Source of the DNA: an uncultured Pseudomonadota bacterium | Lineage (GTDB): Bacteria; Pseudomonadota; Gammaproteobacteria; Steroidobacterales; Steroidobacteraceae | Length of the DNA stretch: 60,017 bases | Reading direction: 5' to 3' | NCBI GenBank assembly: GCA_903908265.1 | Contig: CAIVRI010000096.1 | Span: 1-60,017 of the forward strand | Shown here: positions 24,575 through 33,244 of the stretch, piece by piece | Numbering within the stretch: position 1 is the stretch's first letter | How the letters are laid out: every line of letters begins with the position of its first letter | Made by a program: the position numbers and the translations under genes | The notes under the pieces: generated by a model | Databases searched by the model: none | What the model saw: the letters and a program-made list of their open reading frames with translations, nothing else | What the model was told of the DNA's origin: nothing

Positions 24575-26748
24575 CGTCCGGCCAGTACGCCCGCTATGGC
24601 GTCTGCTACCCGTCGTTGTAACTCGGCCTCCTCCCGGCTCTGCGGCGTATCCAAGCCCAGGCGATCTAAATACGGACGAATCAACGGGTCCTCGACAGCG
24701 CGTCGAGCGGGCAGTAACCGCTTGAAGGCCGCCCGCAGCCATGTCGGTGGCGCGGCGATCGTAGCCAATGCCTTTTGCAGTACGAGTTCCTCAGCGGTGT
24801 AATCACAGCCAAACGGAAAGGTTGAAAAGAATCCTTGGCCACGTAGCGGTCGTAGGGCCGCCGCGATCGCTTCCGGTGTATTGCGACGGTGTGCCTCTGG
24901 GACCTCATAAGAGGCTTCAATTTTGCCGGCGCGTTTTGCCTGCGTGAGAAGGTCCTTCTGGAATCGCGAGTCCGTTATCGCCAGCAGTGCGGCGATGCAG
25001 TCCCGATCCGTCAAACCCCTGAGTGCGGCGATGCCGTATTCGGTGACAACGACATCCCGCAAATGCCGTGGAATTGTCGTGTGCCCATAGCTCCATACGA
25101 CATTGGAGACCACCGTTCCGGCTTTCTTGCGTGTGCTCCGCAGCAGCAGGATGGATCTGGCGCTCGGTATTGCGTGAGCCTGTGCGACGAAGTTGTATTG
25201 TCCGCCCACACCGCTGACGACCTGCCCCGAATCCAAGCCATCGGAAATTGCCGCGCCGAGTGCCGTAACCATCATGGTGGTATTGATGAAGCGTGCATCG
25301 CGCCGTTGGGTCACCTTCAGCGCGTGATGTGGGCCACCAGGCTCATTGGTCCAACTGACCCTAGTCATATTAAATGCGGCACGGTCGACTTCAGGAAGAT
25401 TGCGCAGCGCACTATAAAAAGCACGCGACCCGAGCAGAAATCCGCCATGCAGTACTTGTCCGCCATCGAGTCGCTTAGATAAACACTCAGCAGCGATCCG
25501 GACCCGCGCCTTGGCATCTCTGAGGTCTGCCTCGATGCGTTTTCCCTGGGGGGTAATCAGTGTGTACTTGCCGTCATGCGTGGTGCCCGACGCGAAGAGT
25601 CCGCAATGCTCCAGAGCCAAGAACTCACCGGCATCGATTAATGCAACGCCCGCTCTGGCGAGTCCGACTAACAACTCTTCGTCCGGCTTTTCAGTCACTA
25701 ACTCGTCATCTAATAACTGCTGAAGCGCAGCATGCGGATAGACCCGCCGTGACAAGATACCTGAGCGATAAAGCTCTAGAAATCCGTCAACAAACATCTC
25801 CGTGTTCGCAAACACCCCGCGCTCTAACGCGCTGAGCCCGCCGATAGAGGAAATTTCCGCAGCAAAACGCTCCGATATGCCAAGCATTCCATGAACATGT
25901 CGGAATACATCATTGCGCTGCTGGCGCAACTGCAGCGCGTAAACGATCGCATCGCCCAGTTCGCCTATGCCTAACTGCAGCGTGCCGCCATCTCGAATGA
26001 GGGCTGCCGCATTCAGCCCGATAGCATGCTCTACGTCACCCAGTGGCGCGCTGGGGATGCACAGAGGATCATGCTCGTACCGCTCATGGTCGAGAACCAA
26101 CTCGAACCGTGGTCGGGTTAGTGCTGCATCACCCAGCATGAAGGGCAACCGGCGGTTGACACTCGCGACGGTTACGACTGCCGCGCCCTTTGCGGCCTCT
26201 GCTTCTAGGTAATCTAGAAAATCTAGGCTGAGATCCGAATTGCCAGACAAGCTGTACTGTTCCCGCGCACCGAGGCCGCGAGCGGAGACCTCTTGGGCCA
26301 GCATATTGACGCCCATCGCCACGGCATCGCGTACGACGTGTGAGTAGTTCGAACTGATGTACTCCTGCTGCGCGGACGGCATATTCAGCCAGGCCCCTGC
26401 CTGCATGAAGAATTCCCGAATTCGAATATTGGGCGGCAAACGCTTTTCTTTCGCTGCTCTCAGATAATCCAGATCCGGATAGTCCCCCCAGATTCTTTCT
26501 GCCATCGGCCCGACAAGTCTTTTCTCCAAATCGGTAGCACCAGCCGGACGATTGAGAGACAGCGCTGTGATAATGGTGAGATCGAGTGTTGGATCGCGTG
26601 CCACACGCCGATAGAGCTCGTTGACAAAAGCAACTGGTTTGCCCATGCCGAGAGGAATCGCCAATACAATGCGTTTGCCGACTCGGCGAATGGCGGTATC
26701 CACACATTCGCCAACTTCATCGAATCGTTGCGCGATCAATGCAGTCAT
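24571..26748 (-). CDS. Acetyl-CoA hydrolase/transferase family protein
   Basis: 725 residues, longer than the roughly 500-residue Cat1/succinyl-CoA:acetate CoA-transferases. The family features are present: GTLQLGIGELGDAI, the catalytic-Glu motif NTEMFVDG (usually HTEMFSDG), the glycine-rich GQVVSGVGGQYNF near the CoA site, and STRKKAGTVVSNVV...TIPRHLRDVVVTEYGIA. About 130 extra residues lie at the N-terminus and 80 at the C-terminus. It should move or remove CoA from a short-chain acyl group; the acceptor is unknown. The frame is open further upstream, but ATG 26748, overlapping the preceding stop by 4 bp, begins the recognisable protein. Confidence 0.85.
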   Translation of the reverse strand: MTALIAQRFDEVGECVDTAIRRVGKRIVLAIPLGMGKPVAFVNELYRRVARDPTLDLTIITALSLNRPAGATDLEKRLVGPMAERIWGDYPDLDYLRAAKEKRLPPNIRIREFFMQAGAWLNMPSAQQEYISSNYSHVVRDAVAMGVNMLAQEVSARGLGAREQYSLSGNSDLSLDFLDYLEAEAAKGAAVVTVASVNRRLPFMLGDAALTRPRFELVLDHERYEHDPLCIPSAPLGDVEHAIGLNAAALIRDGGTLQLGIGELGDAIVYALQLRQQRNDVFRHVHGMLGISERFAAEISSIGGLSALERGVFANTEMFVDGFLELYRSGILSRRVYPHAALQQLLDDELVTEKPDEELLVGLARAGVALIDAGEFLALEHCGLFASGTTHDGKYTLITPQGKRIEADLRDAKARVRIAAECLSKRLDGGQVLHGGFLLGSRAFYSALRNLPEVDRAAFNMTRVSWTNEPGGPHHALKVTQRRDARFINTTMMVTALGAAISDGLDSGQVVSGVGGQYNFVAQAHAIPSARSILLLRSTRKKAGTVVSNVVWSYGHTTIPRHLRDVVVTEYGIAALRGLTDRDCIAALLAITDSRFQKDLLTQAKRAGKIEASYEVPEAHRRNTPEAIAAALRPLRGQGFFSTFPFGCDYTAEELVLQKALATIAAPPTWLRAAFKRLLPARRAVEDPLIRPYLDRLGLDTPQSREEAELQRRVADAIAGVLAGR

Positions 26749-27722
26749 GCCGTTATCCTTTGACCGAGGCGTCGGGCGATCACGGCCCCGGCTGCCAGTT
26801 GTAGCTGATGGTAGACGAGGAGCGGCATTACGATAAGGCCTATGGCAGGCGAACCTGCGAAGATGGCGTGGGCGGTCGGCAAACCGTTCGCCAGGCTCTT
26901 CTGGGAGCCGCAAAAGTAGGCCGCAATCGCTGAGGCGCGATCCATGCGCAGAGCTCGCGTGAGGGCAACAAGCACTAGGCTTACGAGCACTAGAGCCGCG
27001 GCGGCCACGACGACCGAGATGACCGCCGGGAGGGCCGCAGCCCGATTCCAGACGCCGGTCGCTACGGATTCGCAGAAAGCGCCATAAACGATAAGAATAA
27101 TTGAAGAGCGATCAGCGAGTTGTACGCCCGCACGGTGGCGCTCCAAGAACTTCCATAATGTGGGCCGGAATAGTTGGCCTAGTATGAGGGGCAACAAAAT
27201 CTTGACCGCCACCGAATGGATCACCTCAGGCAGAGACAGCGCCACTCCTATGGAGTGAGCCATCAGGGATGCGTAGGCAGGTGTCACCAAGACGCCAAGG
27301 ATGCCCGACAGCGTGGCATTGAACAGCGCTCCAGCAACGTCCCCGCCAGCTACAGCCGTGAGCGCTACAGACGAGGAAATCGTCGATGAGACGGTCGACA
27401 TGAAAAAGAAGCCGAGAGCGATGGACGAGGGGAACCAGCCTCCGCCTAAAGCGAAGATCAACGTGCCGATCGCTGGAAACAGTAGGAACGTAACGCCTTG
27501 GGCAACCAAATGGAGGCGGATGTTGCGAACGCCGCGCCGAAGCGCTTCAAGTGGCAGAATCGCGCCATGGAGGAAGAAAATGAGTGCGATCGCGAAGCCA
27601 GTCAGTACGTCGATGTGCAAAAGACCACCACGGGCTCCCAACTGTGGAAACAACGCGGCCGCTGCCACTACGGCACCTATGGCGATCAGAAATCCATCAG
27701 GGCGCCAGCTGACCAAGGCCAT
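26745..27722 (-). CDS. Bile acid:sodium symporter family transporter (SBF-like)
   Basis: 325 residues with about ten hydrophobic helices. It belongs to the SBF_like (YfeH-type) branch of the BASS superfamily: start WRPDGFLIAIGAVVAAAALFP, LTGFAIALIFFLHGAILP, the crossover motif STVSSTISSSVALTAVAGGD, and the second-half ISVVxx...FCGSQKSLANGLPTAHAIF. Members move organic anions with sodium; the substrate here is unknown. It overlaps the upstream nucleosidase by one base (TAATG) and the downstream CoA-transferase-like gene by 4 bp, so the three are translated together. Confidence 0.85.
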   Translation of the reverse strand: MALVSWRPDGFLIAIGAVVAAAALFPQLGARGGLLHIDVLTGFAIALIFFLHGAILPLEALRRGVRNIRLHLVAQGVTFLLFPAIGTLIFALGGGWFPSSIALGFFFMSTVSSTISSSVALTAVAGGDVAGALFNATLSGILGVLVTPAYASLMAHSIGVALSLPEVIHSVAVKILLPLILGQLFRPTLWKFLERHRAGVQLADRSSIILIVYGAFCESVATGVWNRAAALPAVISVVVAAAALVLVSLVLVALTRALRMDRASAIAAYFCGSQKSLANGLPTAHAIFAGSPAIGLIVMPLLVYHQLQLAAGAVIARRLGQRITA

Positions 27723-28327
27723 TAGTCCTTACCTACGGTCAGCACGTCAAACAACGCCCGAAACGCAGCGGCTGCCTTCGGGAGGTTGTGGGCCCAATCT
27801 TTGTCTGCGTCTTGGTCGCCTCCGTCAGTGATGTACTTGATCGATAAGAAATCGACGCCCTCCAGTACACAGACCTTGGCTAAGGCATAAGCTTCCATAT
27901 CGACGACGTTGCAATCGAGGATCTCGTGTCCTTGGACAAAGCTGTCTCCGCTGCCGCAACGGCCCTCCAGGAGATCCGGGAAGCGCCGCGGTGTGCGCAG
28001 CACCGGCTGCATGCGATCCAGCGGCGTGGTCCCATGCGCAAACCCCAGACCCCGGGCATCCATGTCCCGCTGCACGAAACAGGTGCACTCCACTATCGAG
28101 TGCGTGGCAAAGCGAGGGCTGCCGGCCGTACCGAAGGAGACCACCAATTTAGGCCTAGAAGATCCTAGATGGCGTGTCAGTGCATAGGTGGCGTTGATCT
28201 TTCCCACGCCGGTATACAGCACGGGAGGGGCGAGATCATCGAAACAGCCGCCTGCTTCCGATTTGAGGGCGAAAACTACCAGCACGTCGAGTGGGGAAAG
28301 TTGGATCATCTGCTGCTGCGCAACCAA
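27722..28327 (-). CDS. Nucleoside phosphorylase-family nucleosidase (MTA/SAH-type)
   Basis: 201 residues. The PNP/UDP fold is shown by VLVVFALKSEA, VLYTGVGKINATYALT, VVSFGTAGSP, the ribose-binding VVDMEAYALAKVC and the KYITDGGD segment holding the catalytic Asp. It is shorter than E. coli MtnN (232) and closest by eye to the nucleosidases annotated as 5'-methylthioadenosine nucleosidase in alphaproteobacteria. It hydrolyses a nucleoside to free base plus a ribose derivative; futalosine or another nucleoside remains possible. First gene of the nucleosidase/BASS/CoA-transferase unit, divergent from hemN. ATG 28309 is an alternative start. Confidence 0.8.
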   Translation of the reverse strand: MVAQQQMIQLSPLDVLVVFALKSEAGGCFDDLAPPVLYTGVGKINATYALTRHLGSSRPKLVVSFGTAGSPRFATHSIVECTCFVQRDMDARGLGFAHGTTPLDRMQPVLRTPRRFPDLLEGRCGSGDSFVQGHEILDCNVVDMEAYALAKVCVLEGVDFLSIKYITDGGDQDADKDWAHNLPKAAAAFRALFDVLTVGKD

Positions 28328-28392
28328 GTCCGCGGCAGTGTAGCAACCTGTTGCACCAGAGGCGTGGTGTCCGGATTATCCCGTATCGCGGG

Positions 28393-28409
28393 CCCCGGCC
28401 AGCCCGGGG
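28393..28409 (+). promoter_or_regulatory. GC hairpin in the hemN leader
   Basis: CCCCGG and CCGGGG, 6 bp perfectly complementary, enclose a 5-nt loop (CCAGC). The 3' arm contains the only G-rich run (GGGG) before the hemN ATG, 12 bases upstream. It may influence ribosome access. I see no FNR box (TTGAT-N4-ATCAA) in the divergent region 28328-28421. Confidence 0.4.
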
Positions 28410-28421
28410 TAACGTGTTTAC

Positions 28422-29828
28422 ATGTCCTTGACGCCCCAAAATGCCATTTTTGACGCCGAGTTGGTCGGTCGCTATGACGGCCCCGGGCCTCGGTATACCT
28501 CTTACCCAACGGCCGTACAGTTTCACGAGGGCTTCGGTCCTACAGACTATCAAGCCGCCGCTCGAGCCAGTAATGCGACTCCTGCCAAACCGCTTTCCCT
28601 CTATGTGCATGTGCCTTTTTGCGAGAGTCCCTGCTTTTACTGTGGCTGTAATAAAGTCATAACCCGTGACCATGGCCGCTCGCGGGTTTATCTCGATCAT
28701 CTATATTTGGAAATAGAGCGGCAGGGCGCCTTGTACGCGCGCTCACGCACCGTCGAGCAACTGCACTTCGGTGGCGGTACGCCGACCTTCTTTAGCGACG
28801 CCGAATTGGCCGAACTATTCGGGGTCATGGCGCGCCACTTCACCCTCCGGTCCGACCCTGATCGGGAATATTCCATCGAACTCGACCCGCGTACCGTGAC
28901 CCCAGAAAGACTCGAGCAATTACAAGGACTTGGATTCAATCGTTTTAGTCTCGGTGTGCAAGACTTTGATCCGCTAGTGCAAGAGGCCGTAAATCGCGTT
29001 CAGTCTGAAGAGGACACGCTGGCGCTGATTGCGCACGCACGCGCAATCGGCATTGAGAGCATCAGTGTTGATCTGATTTACGGACTGCCGCGCCAGACTG
29101 CATCTAGCTTCTCCAAGACGCTCGAAAAAATTATCACCGCGCGTCCAGATCGTATTGCAGCGTACAGCTACGCACACTTGCCACATCTTTTTAAACCCCA
29201 GCGCCAGATCAAAACAGTCGACTTGGTTACGCCCGCAGAGAAGCTTGCACTGCTCGGGCTAACGGTCAAGACACTGTCTGCTGCCGGATATATCTATATC
29301 GGCATGGATCATTTCGCCTTGCCAACCGACGAACTGGTTCGTGCGCAGCAGGGCGGCACTCTGCAGCGCAATTTCCAAGGTTATTCCACTCGCGCCGAAT
29401 GCGATTTGGTGGCTCTTGGGGTCAGCTCGATTTCCAAAGTTGGCGATACCTATGCGCAGAACGCGAAAACCATTCCCGAGTATTACCGGCTTATTGAAGC
29501 CGGTGGTCTGGCCGTGCAGCGTGGGGTTGCACTGGCGCCCGATGATCAGCTGCGTCGTGACGTCATTCAGTCGTTGATGTGTGCCACCAAATTGGATTTC
29601 TCTGCCATCGAGGCTCGGCATTCGATTGCATTCGAGAGCTATTTTTCAGATGAGCTTCAAGCACTGATTGCTCTGGAAAACGATGGACTAGCGACGCGAC
29701 AGGGGCGGTTTATTGAGATTTCACCGCGGGGCCGGCTATTGATGCGGAATGTCGCAATGCTATTTGATGCACATTTGCGCAAGCCGGTGCCTGAGAATGA
29801 GCAGCCGCGATTCTCTCGAGTGGTCTAG
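28422..29828 (+). CDS. hemN: Oxygen-independent coproporphyrinogen III dehydrogenase
   Basis: Radical-SAM enzyme turning coproporphyrinogen III into protoporphyrinogen IX without oxygen. The 468 residues include YVHVPFCESPCFYCGCNKV, where the CxxxCxxC triad plus the following Cys are those of true HemN. Other family blocks are LHFGGGTPTFF, SIELDPRTVT and NRFSLGVQDFDPLVQEAVNR. The N-terminal trip-wire GPRYTSYPTA, typical of HemN and missing from HemW-type homologues, is also present. Its presence suggests growth at low oxygen. It stands alone on the plus strand and ends in a CTAG shared with the stop of the converging VOC gene. Confidence 0.96.
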   Translation: MSLTPQNAIFDAELVGRYDGPGPRYTSYPTAVQFHEGFGPTDYQAAARASNATPAKPLSLYVHVPFCESPCFYCGCNKVITRDHGRSRVYLDHLYLEIERQGALYARSRTVEQLHFGGGTPTFFSDAELAELFGVMARHFTLRSDPDREYSIELDPRTVTPERLEQLQGLGFNRFSLGVQDFDPLVQEAVNRVQSEEDTLALIAHARAIGIESISVDLIYGLPRQTASSFSKTLEKIITARPDRIAAYSYAHLPHLFKPQRQIKTVDLVTPAEKLALLGLTVKTLSAAGYIYIGMDHFALPTDELVRAQQGGTLQRNFQGYSTRAECDLVALGVSSISKVGDTYAQNAKTIPEYYRLIEAGGLAVQRGVALAPDDQLRRDVIQSLMCATKLDFSAIEARHSIAFESYFSDELQALIALENDGLATRQGRFIEISPRGRLLMRNVAMLFDAHLRKPVPENEQPRFSRVV

Positions 29829-30532
29829 CTGATAGATCTTGCGACAATCAGAGTGCCTTCGGGTGCTACCAGCACCACGTGCGTGGCGCGGTCAAGAGTC
29901 GGCGCTAGCCGACGGTCCTCTTGAATGCCGAGACGACTGAGGGTTTCTCGAAGCGCACTGACATCGTCGCAATAGAACGTAAGCCAGGGTCTAGCGGGCG
30001 ATAACGTCTCATGTAACCCAATTGACAGCGTATCACTGGTCAGCGTGATACGAGGCCCGACGCCGTCGATGGCCTCGAAGGCCACAAATCCCAGACCTTC
30101 CCAGCAGTCGGCCTTGTGTTCCGTCGGTATTATAGGGAGCCAGATTTCCTCGAACCAACCGAGTTGAGAGTTGTAATTAGGTAGCGGCGAGTGGGTGCGC
30201 GCTTCCACCAAGGAAATGGGCGTCCCGTTTGGTAGGCGACCCTCTAGGCGATTAAAGGTATGGTCGCCCCCGCTGACCCAGTCAATGCTAAGACCCGCGA
30301 CTTCTAGTCGTTCGACCTCGCCAATAAATCCGGGGCAGACGAAGACGAGGGTCGGCTCCTCCAGCGCGCTACCGTGAAGAGCCACCGTGAGGCGACCGTC
30401 GCCGAGGGCGACATACCGTTCGGCAGCTGCACCGGTATCAGCGGCCGTAGCGAAGCCGAGCTGACTATAGAAGTCTAGGGATTCAAGCAGGCGCGACGTC
30501 GGTACGGCATATTCGAGAAAGCGACCTAGCAT
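29825..30532 (-). CDS. VOC (glyoxalase/bleomycin-resistance) superfamily protein
   Basis: 235 residues forming two tandem VOC modules. The first begins LEYAVPTSRLLESLDFYSQLGF, and the second follows the LPNYNSQLGWFEEIWLP stretch and ends HVVLVAPEGTLIVA. Metal-ligand His/Glu residues of glyoxalase I are not obvious, so it may be a non-metal binding protein or a divergent enzyme. It lies 9 bp after the MFS gene on the same strand and probably is co-transcribed with gabD-MFS. No specific function can be assigned. Confidence 0.75.
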   Translation of the reverse strand: MLGRFLEYAVPTSRLLESLDFYSQLGFATAADTGAAAERYVALGDGRLTVALHGSALEEPTLVFVCPGFIGEVERLEVAGLSIDWVSGGDHTFNRLEGRLPNGTPISLVEARTHSPLPNYNSQLGWFEEIWLPIIPTEHKADCWEGLGFVAFEAIDGVGPRITLTSDTLSIGLHETLSPARPWLTFYCDDVSALRETLSRLGIQEDRRLAPTLDRATHVVLVAPEGTLIVARSIS

Positions 30533-30541
30533 GGAAAGAGT

Positions 30542-31750
30542 CTATCGCGGTGGCAGAGGGTGCGTGGGAGGCATCCGCGTGTGCAGCGGCGTTAACCACC
30601 AGATTGTGGCACCGAGCAGGGCGCCGCCAGCGATGAAGGTTGTTACGGCGATGGGCGTTTTCGTGTCGGCGTTGGCCATGCCCTGCACGGCAAGCGCCCC
30701 GATGATTTGCTGGCCAAAGCCCAACATCCCGGAGGCTGCGCCTGCGTTTGCAGTCGAACGACCCACTCCCGCAGCGGTCAGATTGGGCAACGTAAGTCCT
30801 TGCGCAAATGCGATCAGGAACCACGGGAAAAAAATGAAAATCGGTTGCCACAGGCCAAACCAGGCGAGCGCTGCGCCGAGTACAGCGCCAACGGCCTGTA
30901 TCCAGATACCCGTGCTGATTAGGCGATCAAGACCCATGCGGAACGAATGGCGGGTCGTGTACCAATTCCCACAAAAATAACTAAAGGCGAGTAGTACGTA
31001 CCATGAGCCGTATTCCGCGCTCGAACGACCGAGGTTGCGGAAGATGTACGGAACAAGTGAGACGAAGACGAAGAAAATTGCGTAGAGAACGCTGGTTTGC
31101 ACCGCAAATCCGATGAAGGCCCGATCTTTAGCTAAGCGTGCCGACGCCCTGAGTACGCCATCGGCGCGTCGGCCGTCGCCGTGAGAGAGGGTTTCCGGTA
31201 GCCAACGTAAGGCAGCCAACCCAACGACGACTGCCAATACGACTTGGATAGCAAAGATGATGCGCCAGCCCACGAGATCGCCCAACACCCCGCCTAGCGC
31301 GGGGGATAAGGCACTGGCTATCGACATGACCATCGAAATGGTCGCCAGGCGGGTGGCCATGTGTTCCCGGGCATAAAGATCACCCAATACGGCGCGCGCG
31401 ACGGTTACGCCTGCAGAAGTACCGAGTGCCGCAATCACGCGGGCCACGGTTAGCATGCCAATGGAGGTGGCAAGCAGTGCTAAGAGCACGCCCACTAGGT
31501 AGACGGTGAGCCCGGTGAGGATCACCGGGCGCCGGCCGTAACGATCCGAGAGTGGGCCATAGGCAAACAAGCCGATGGCATAAGCGACTAGGGCAGCCGT
31601 CACGGTCATGCTGGCTGCCGCAACGCTAACGTGAAAATCAGCCCGTGCCAACGGCAGCACGGGCATATAGATACCGAGAGAAACGGGCCCCGCCGCCGTT
31701 ATGGCAGCCAGCAGTACCGTAAGGCCACGTTCAGATAGCTTTGCCCTCAA
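30542..31750 (-). CDS. MFS transporter, Bcr/CflA family
   Basis: About 402 residues with 12 membrane helices. Bcr/CflA hallmarks are ISLGIYMPVLPLARADF-type start (here VSLGIYMPVLPLARADF), motif A GPLSDRYGRRPVIL and the antiporter motif C region (ISMVMSIASALSPALGGVLG). Relatives export drugs or sulfonamides; the substrate is unknown. The first recognisable residues follow a TTG at 31750 that overlaps the gabD stop as TTGA; the frame is open further upstream inside gabD, but that part is not MFS-like. Position after gabD might mean export or import of a related metabolite. Confidence 0.85.
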   Translation of the reverse strand: MRAKLSERGLTVLLAAITAAGPVSLGIYMPVLPLARADFHVSVAAASMTVTAALVAYAIGLFAYGPLSDRYGRRPVILTGLTVYLVGVLLALLATSIGMLTVARVIAALGTSAGVTVARAVLGDLYAREHMATRLATISMVMSIASALSPALGGVLGDLVGWRIIFAIQVVLAVVVGLAALRWLPETLSHGDGRRADGVLRASARLAKDRAFIGFAVQTSVLYAIFFVFVSLVPYIFRNLGRSSAEYGSWYVLLAFSYFCGNWYTTRHSFRMGLDRLISTGIWIQAVGAVLGAALAWFGLWQPIFIFFPWFLIAFAQGLTLPNLTAAGVGRSTANAGAASGMLGFGQQIIGALAVQGMANADTKTPIAVTTFIAGGALLGATIWWLTPLHTRMPPTHPLPPR

Positions 31751-33213
31751 GGCATCAGACCGCCGACACAGACGTACTTCAGTTCGGTGTAATCGAGTAT
31801 TCCGTAACGCGAACCTTCCCGACCGGTCCCTGACTCCTTCCAACCGCCGAAGGGCGCTTCCTCAGTCGAGATGATGCCGGTATTCAAGCCCACGATGCCG
31901 TACTCCAGCGCCTCTGAAACGCGCCATGAGCGAGCAAGGTCACGGGTGTAGAAGTACGACGCAAGGCCGAACTCCGTGTCATTGGCCATTTGGATAGCTT
32001 CGGCCTCGGTCTCAAATCGAAAAATCGGGGCAACGGGACCGAAAGTTTCATCCCGAGCGACCTGCATCGCCGTGGTCACATCCGTCAGGATCGTGGGCTC
32101 GAAGAAGGTACCCCCGAGCGCATGACGGTGACCGCCCAGTACCAATGTCGCGCCCTTAGCCAGCGCATCGGCAATGTGCTCTTCGACTTTCGCAACCGCC
32201 TTGTCGTCAATCAGAGGTCCCTGCTCGGTTGGGCCGTCGAGGCCGGCGCCGACGCGCAGCTTCTTTGTGGCTACGATCAGTTTTTCGACGAACGCGTCAT
32301 AGACCCCAGACTGAACGAGCAGTCGGTTCGCGCAGACACAAGTCTGTCCCGTGTTGCGATATTTCGAGGCGATCGCGCCGAGTACTGCAGCGTCCAAGTC
32401 GGCATCGTCGAAAACGATAAAAGGGGCATTGCCGCCCAGCTCGAGCGATACTTTTTTGACCGTATCGGCGCACTGGCGCATCAGCAACTTGCCAATGTCC
32501 GTCGAGCCGGTGAACGTGATTTTCGCAACCTTAGGATTGGCCGTCAGTTCGCTGCCGATCGCCTGAGAGCCACCCGTCAGTACGTTGAATACGCCCTTCG
32601 GCACACCGGCCCGCTCAGCAAGCTCGGCCTGCGCAAAGGCCGACAACGGAGTTGCCGACGCGGGCTTGATCACAATTGTGCAGCCGGCAGCGAGGGCGGC
32701 ACCGGCCTTGCGGGTAATCATGGCCGCTGGGAAGTTCCATGGGGTAATCGCGCCAACGACACCGACGGGCTGGCGCATGGCCAGGAGGCGTTTGTCTGGG
32801 GCCGGCGAAGGAATGATGTCGCCGTAAATGCGGCGTCCTTCTTCGGCGAACCATTCATAGAACGAGGCCGCATAGCCGACCTCGCCTTTGGCTTCGGCGA
32901 GCGGCTTGCCCTGCTCGGCCGTCATGATCTTGCCGAGGTCCTCCGCGTTGGCCGTCATGAGATCTGCGAAGCGACGGAGAATCTTGCCGCGCTCCTTAGC
33001 GGATTTTGCGGACCATGCGGGCAAGGCACGTTTGGCCGCCTCGATGGCCCGTCGGGTCTCGTCCGTGCCGCACTGGGGCACTTGGGCTATGACCGCGCCA
33101 GAGGCAGGATTGGTTACCGCAAAGGTCCGTCTACTGTCTGCGCCGACCCATTCGCCGTCTATGTAGCAAAGGCTACGTAACAGAGAGGGATCGTTTAATT
33201 CGAGTGTGGTCAT
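31747..33213 (-). CDS. gabD: NAD(P)-dependent succinate-semialdehyde dehydrogenase
   Basis: 488-residue aldehyde dehydrogenase oxidising succinate semialdehyde to succinate. The cofactor-binding TPWNFPAAM (about 158-166), catalytic Glu258 in SLELGGNAP and catalytic Cys292 in NTGQTCVCANR are visible. The second Cys294 is the one that forms the redox-switch disulfide in GabD. The C-terminal TEEAPFGGWKESGTGREGSRYG is the GabD signature. No GABA transaminase (gabT) lies nearby, so it may serve other semialdehydes. It is preceded on the same strand by a dienelactone-hydrolase gene 31 bp upstream. Confidence 0.93.
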   Translation of the reverse strand: MTTLELNDPSLLRSLCYIDGEWVGADSRRTFAVTNPASGAVIAQVPQCGTDETRRAIEAAKRALPAWSAKSAKERGKILRRFADLMTANAEDLGKIMTAEQGKPLAEAKGEVGYAASFYEWFAEEGRRIYGDIIPSPAPDKRLLAMRQPVGVVGAITPWNFPAAMITRKAGAALAAGCTIVIKPASATPLSAFAQAELAERAGVPKGVFNVLTGGSQAIGSELTANPKVAKITFTGSTDIGKLLMRQCADTVKKVSLELGGNAPFIVFDDADLDAAVLGAIASKYRNTGQTCVCANRLLVQSGVYDAFVEKLIVATKKLRVGAGLDGPTEQGPLIDDKAVAKVEEHIADALAKGATLVLGGHRHALGGTFFEPTILTDVTTAMQVARDETFGPVAPIFRFETEAEAIQMANDTEFGLASYFYTRDLARSWRVSEALEYGIVGLNTGIISTEEAPFGGWKESGTGREGSRYGILDYTELKYVCVGGLMP

Positions 33214-33244
33214 GGCGATATCCAGAGTCTGTGAAGTGAGTGCA

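Noticed and set aside
26749-26913. Fifty-five-codon extension of the acetyl-CoA hydrolase-like gene
   Set aside because: It lies inside the BASS carrier gene and is Arg/Pro-rich; ATG 26748 gives a normal 4-bp overlap.
31990-33180. A 396-codon open frame on the plus strand opposite gabD
   Set aside because: It lies entirely within a secure aldehyde dehydrogenase gene. High GC at third positions commonly opens such antisense frames; the translation is low-complexity in Arg and shows no domain.
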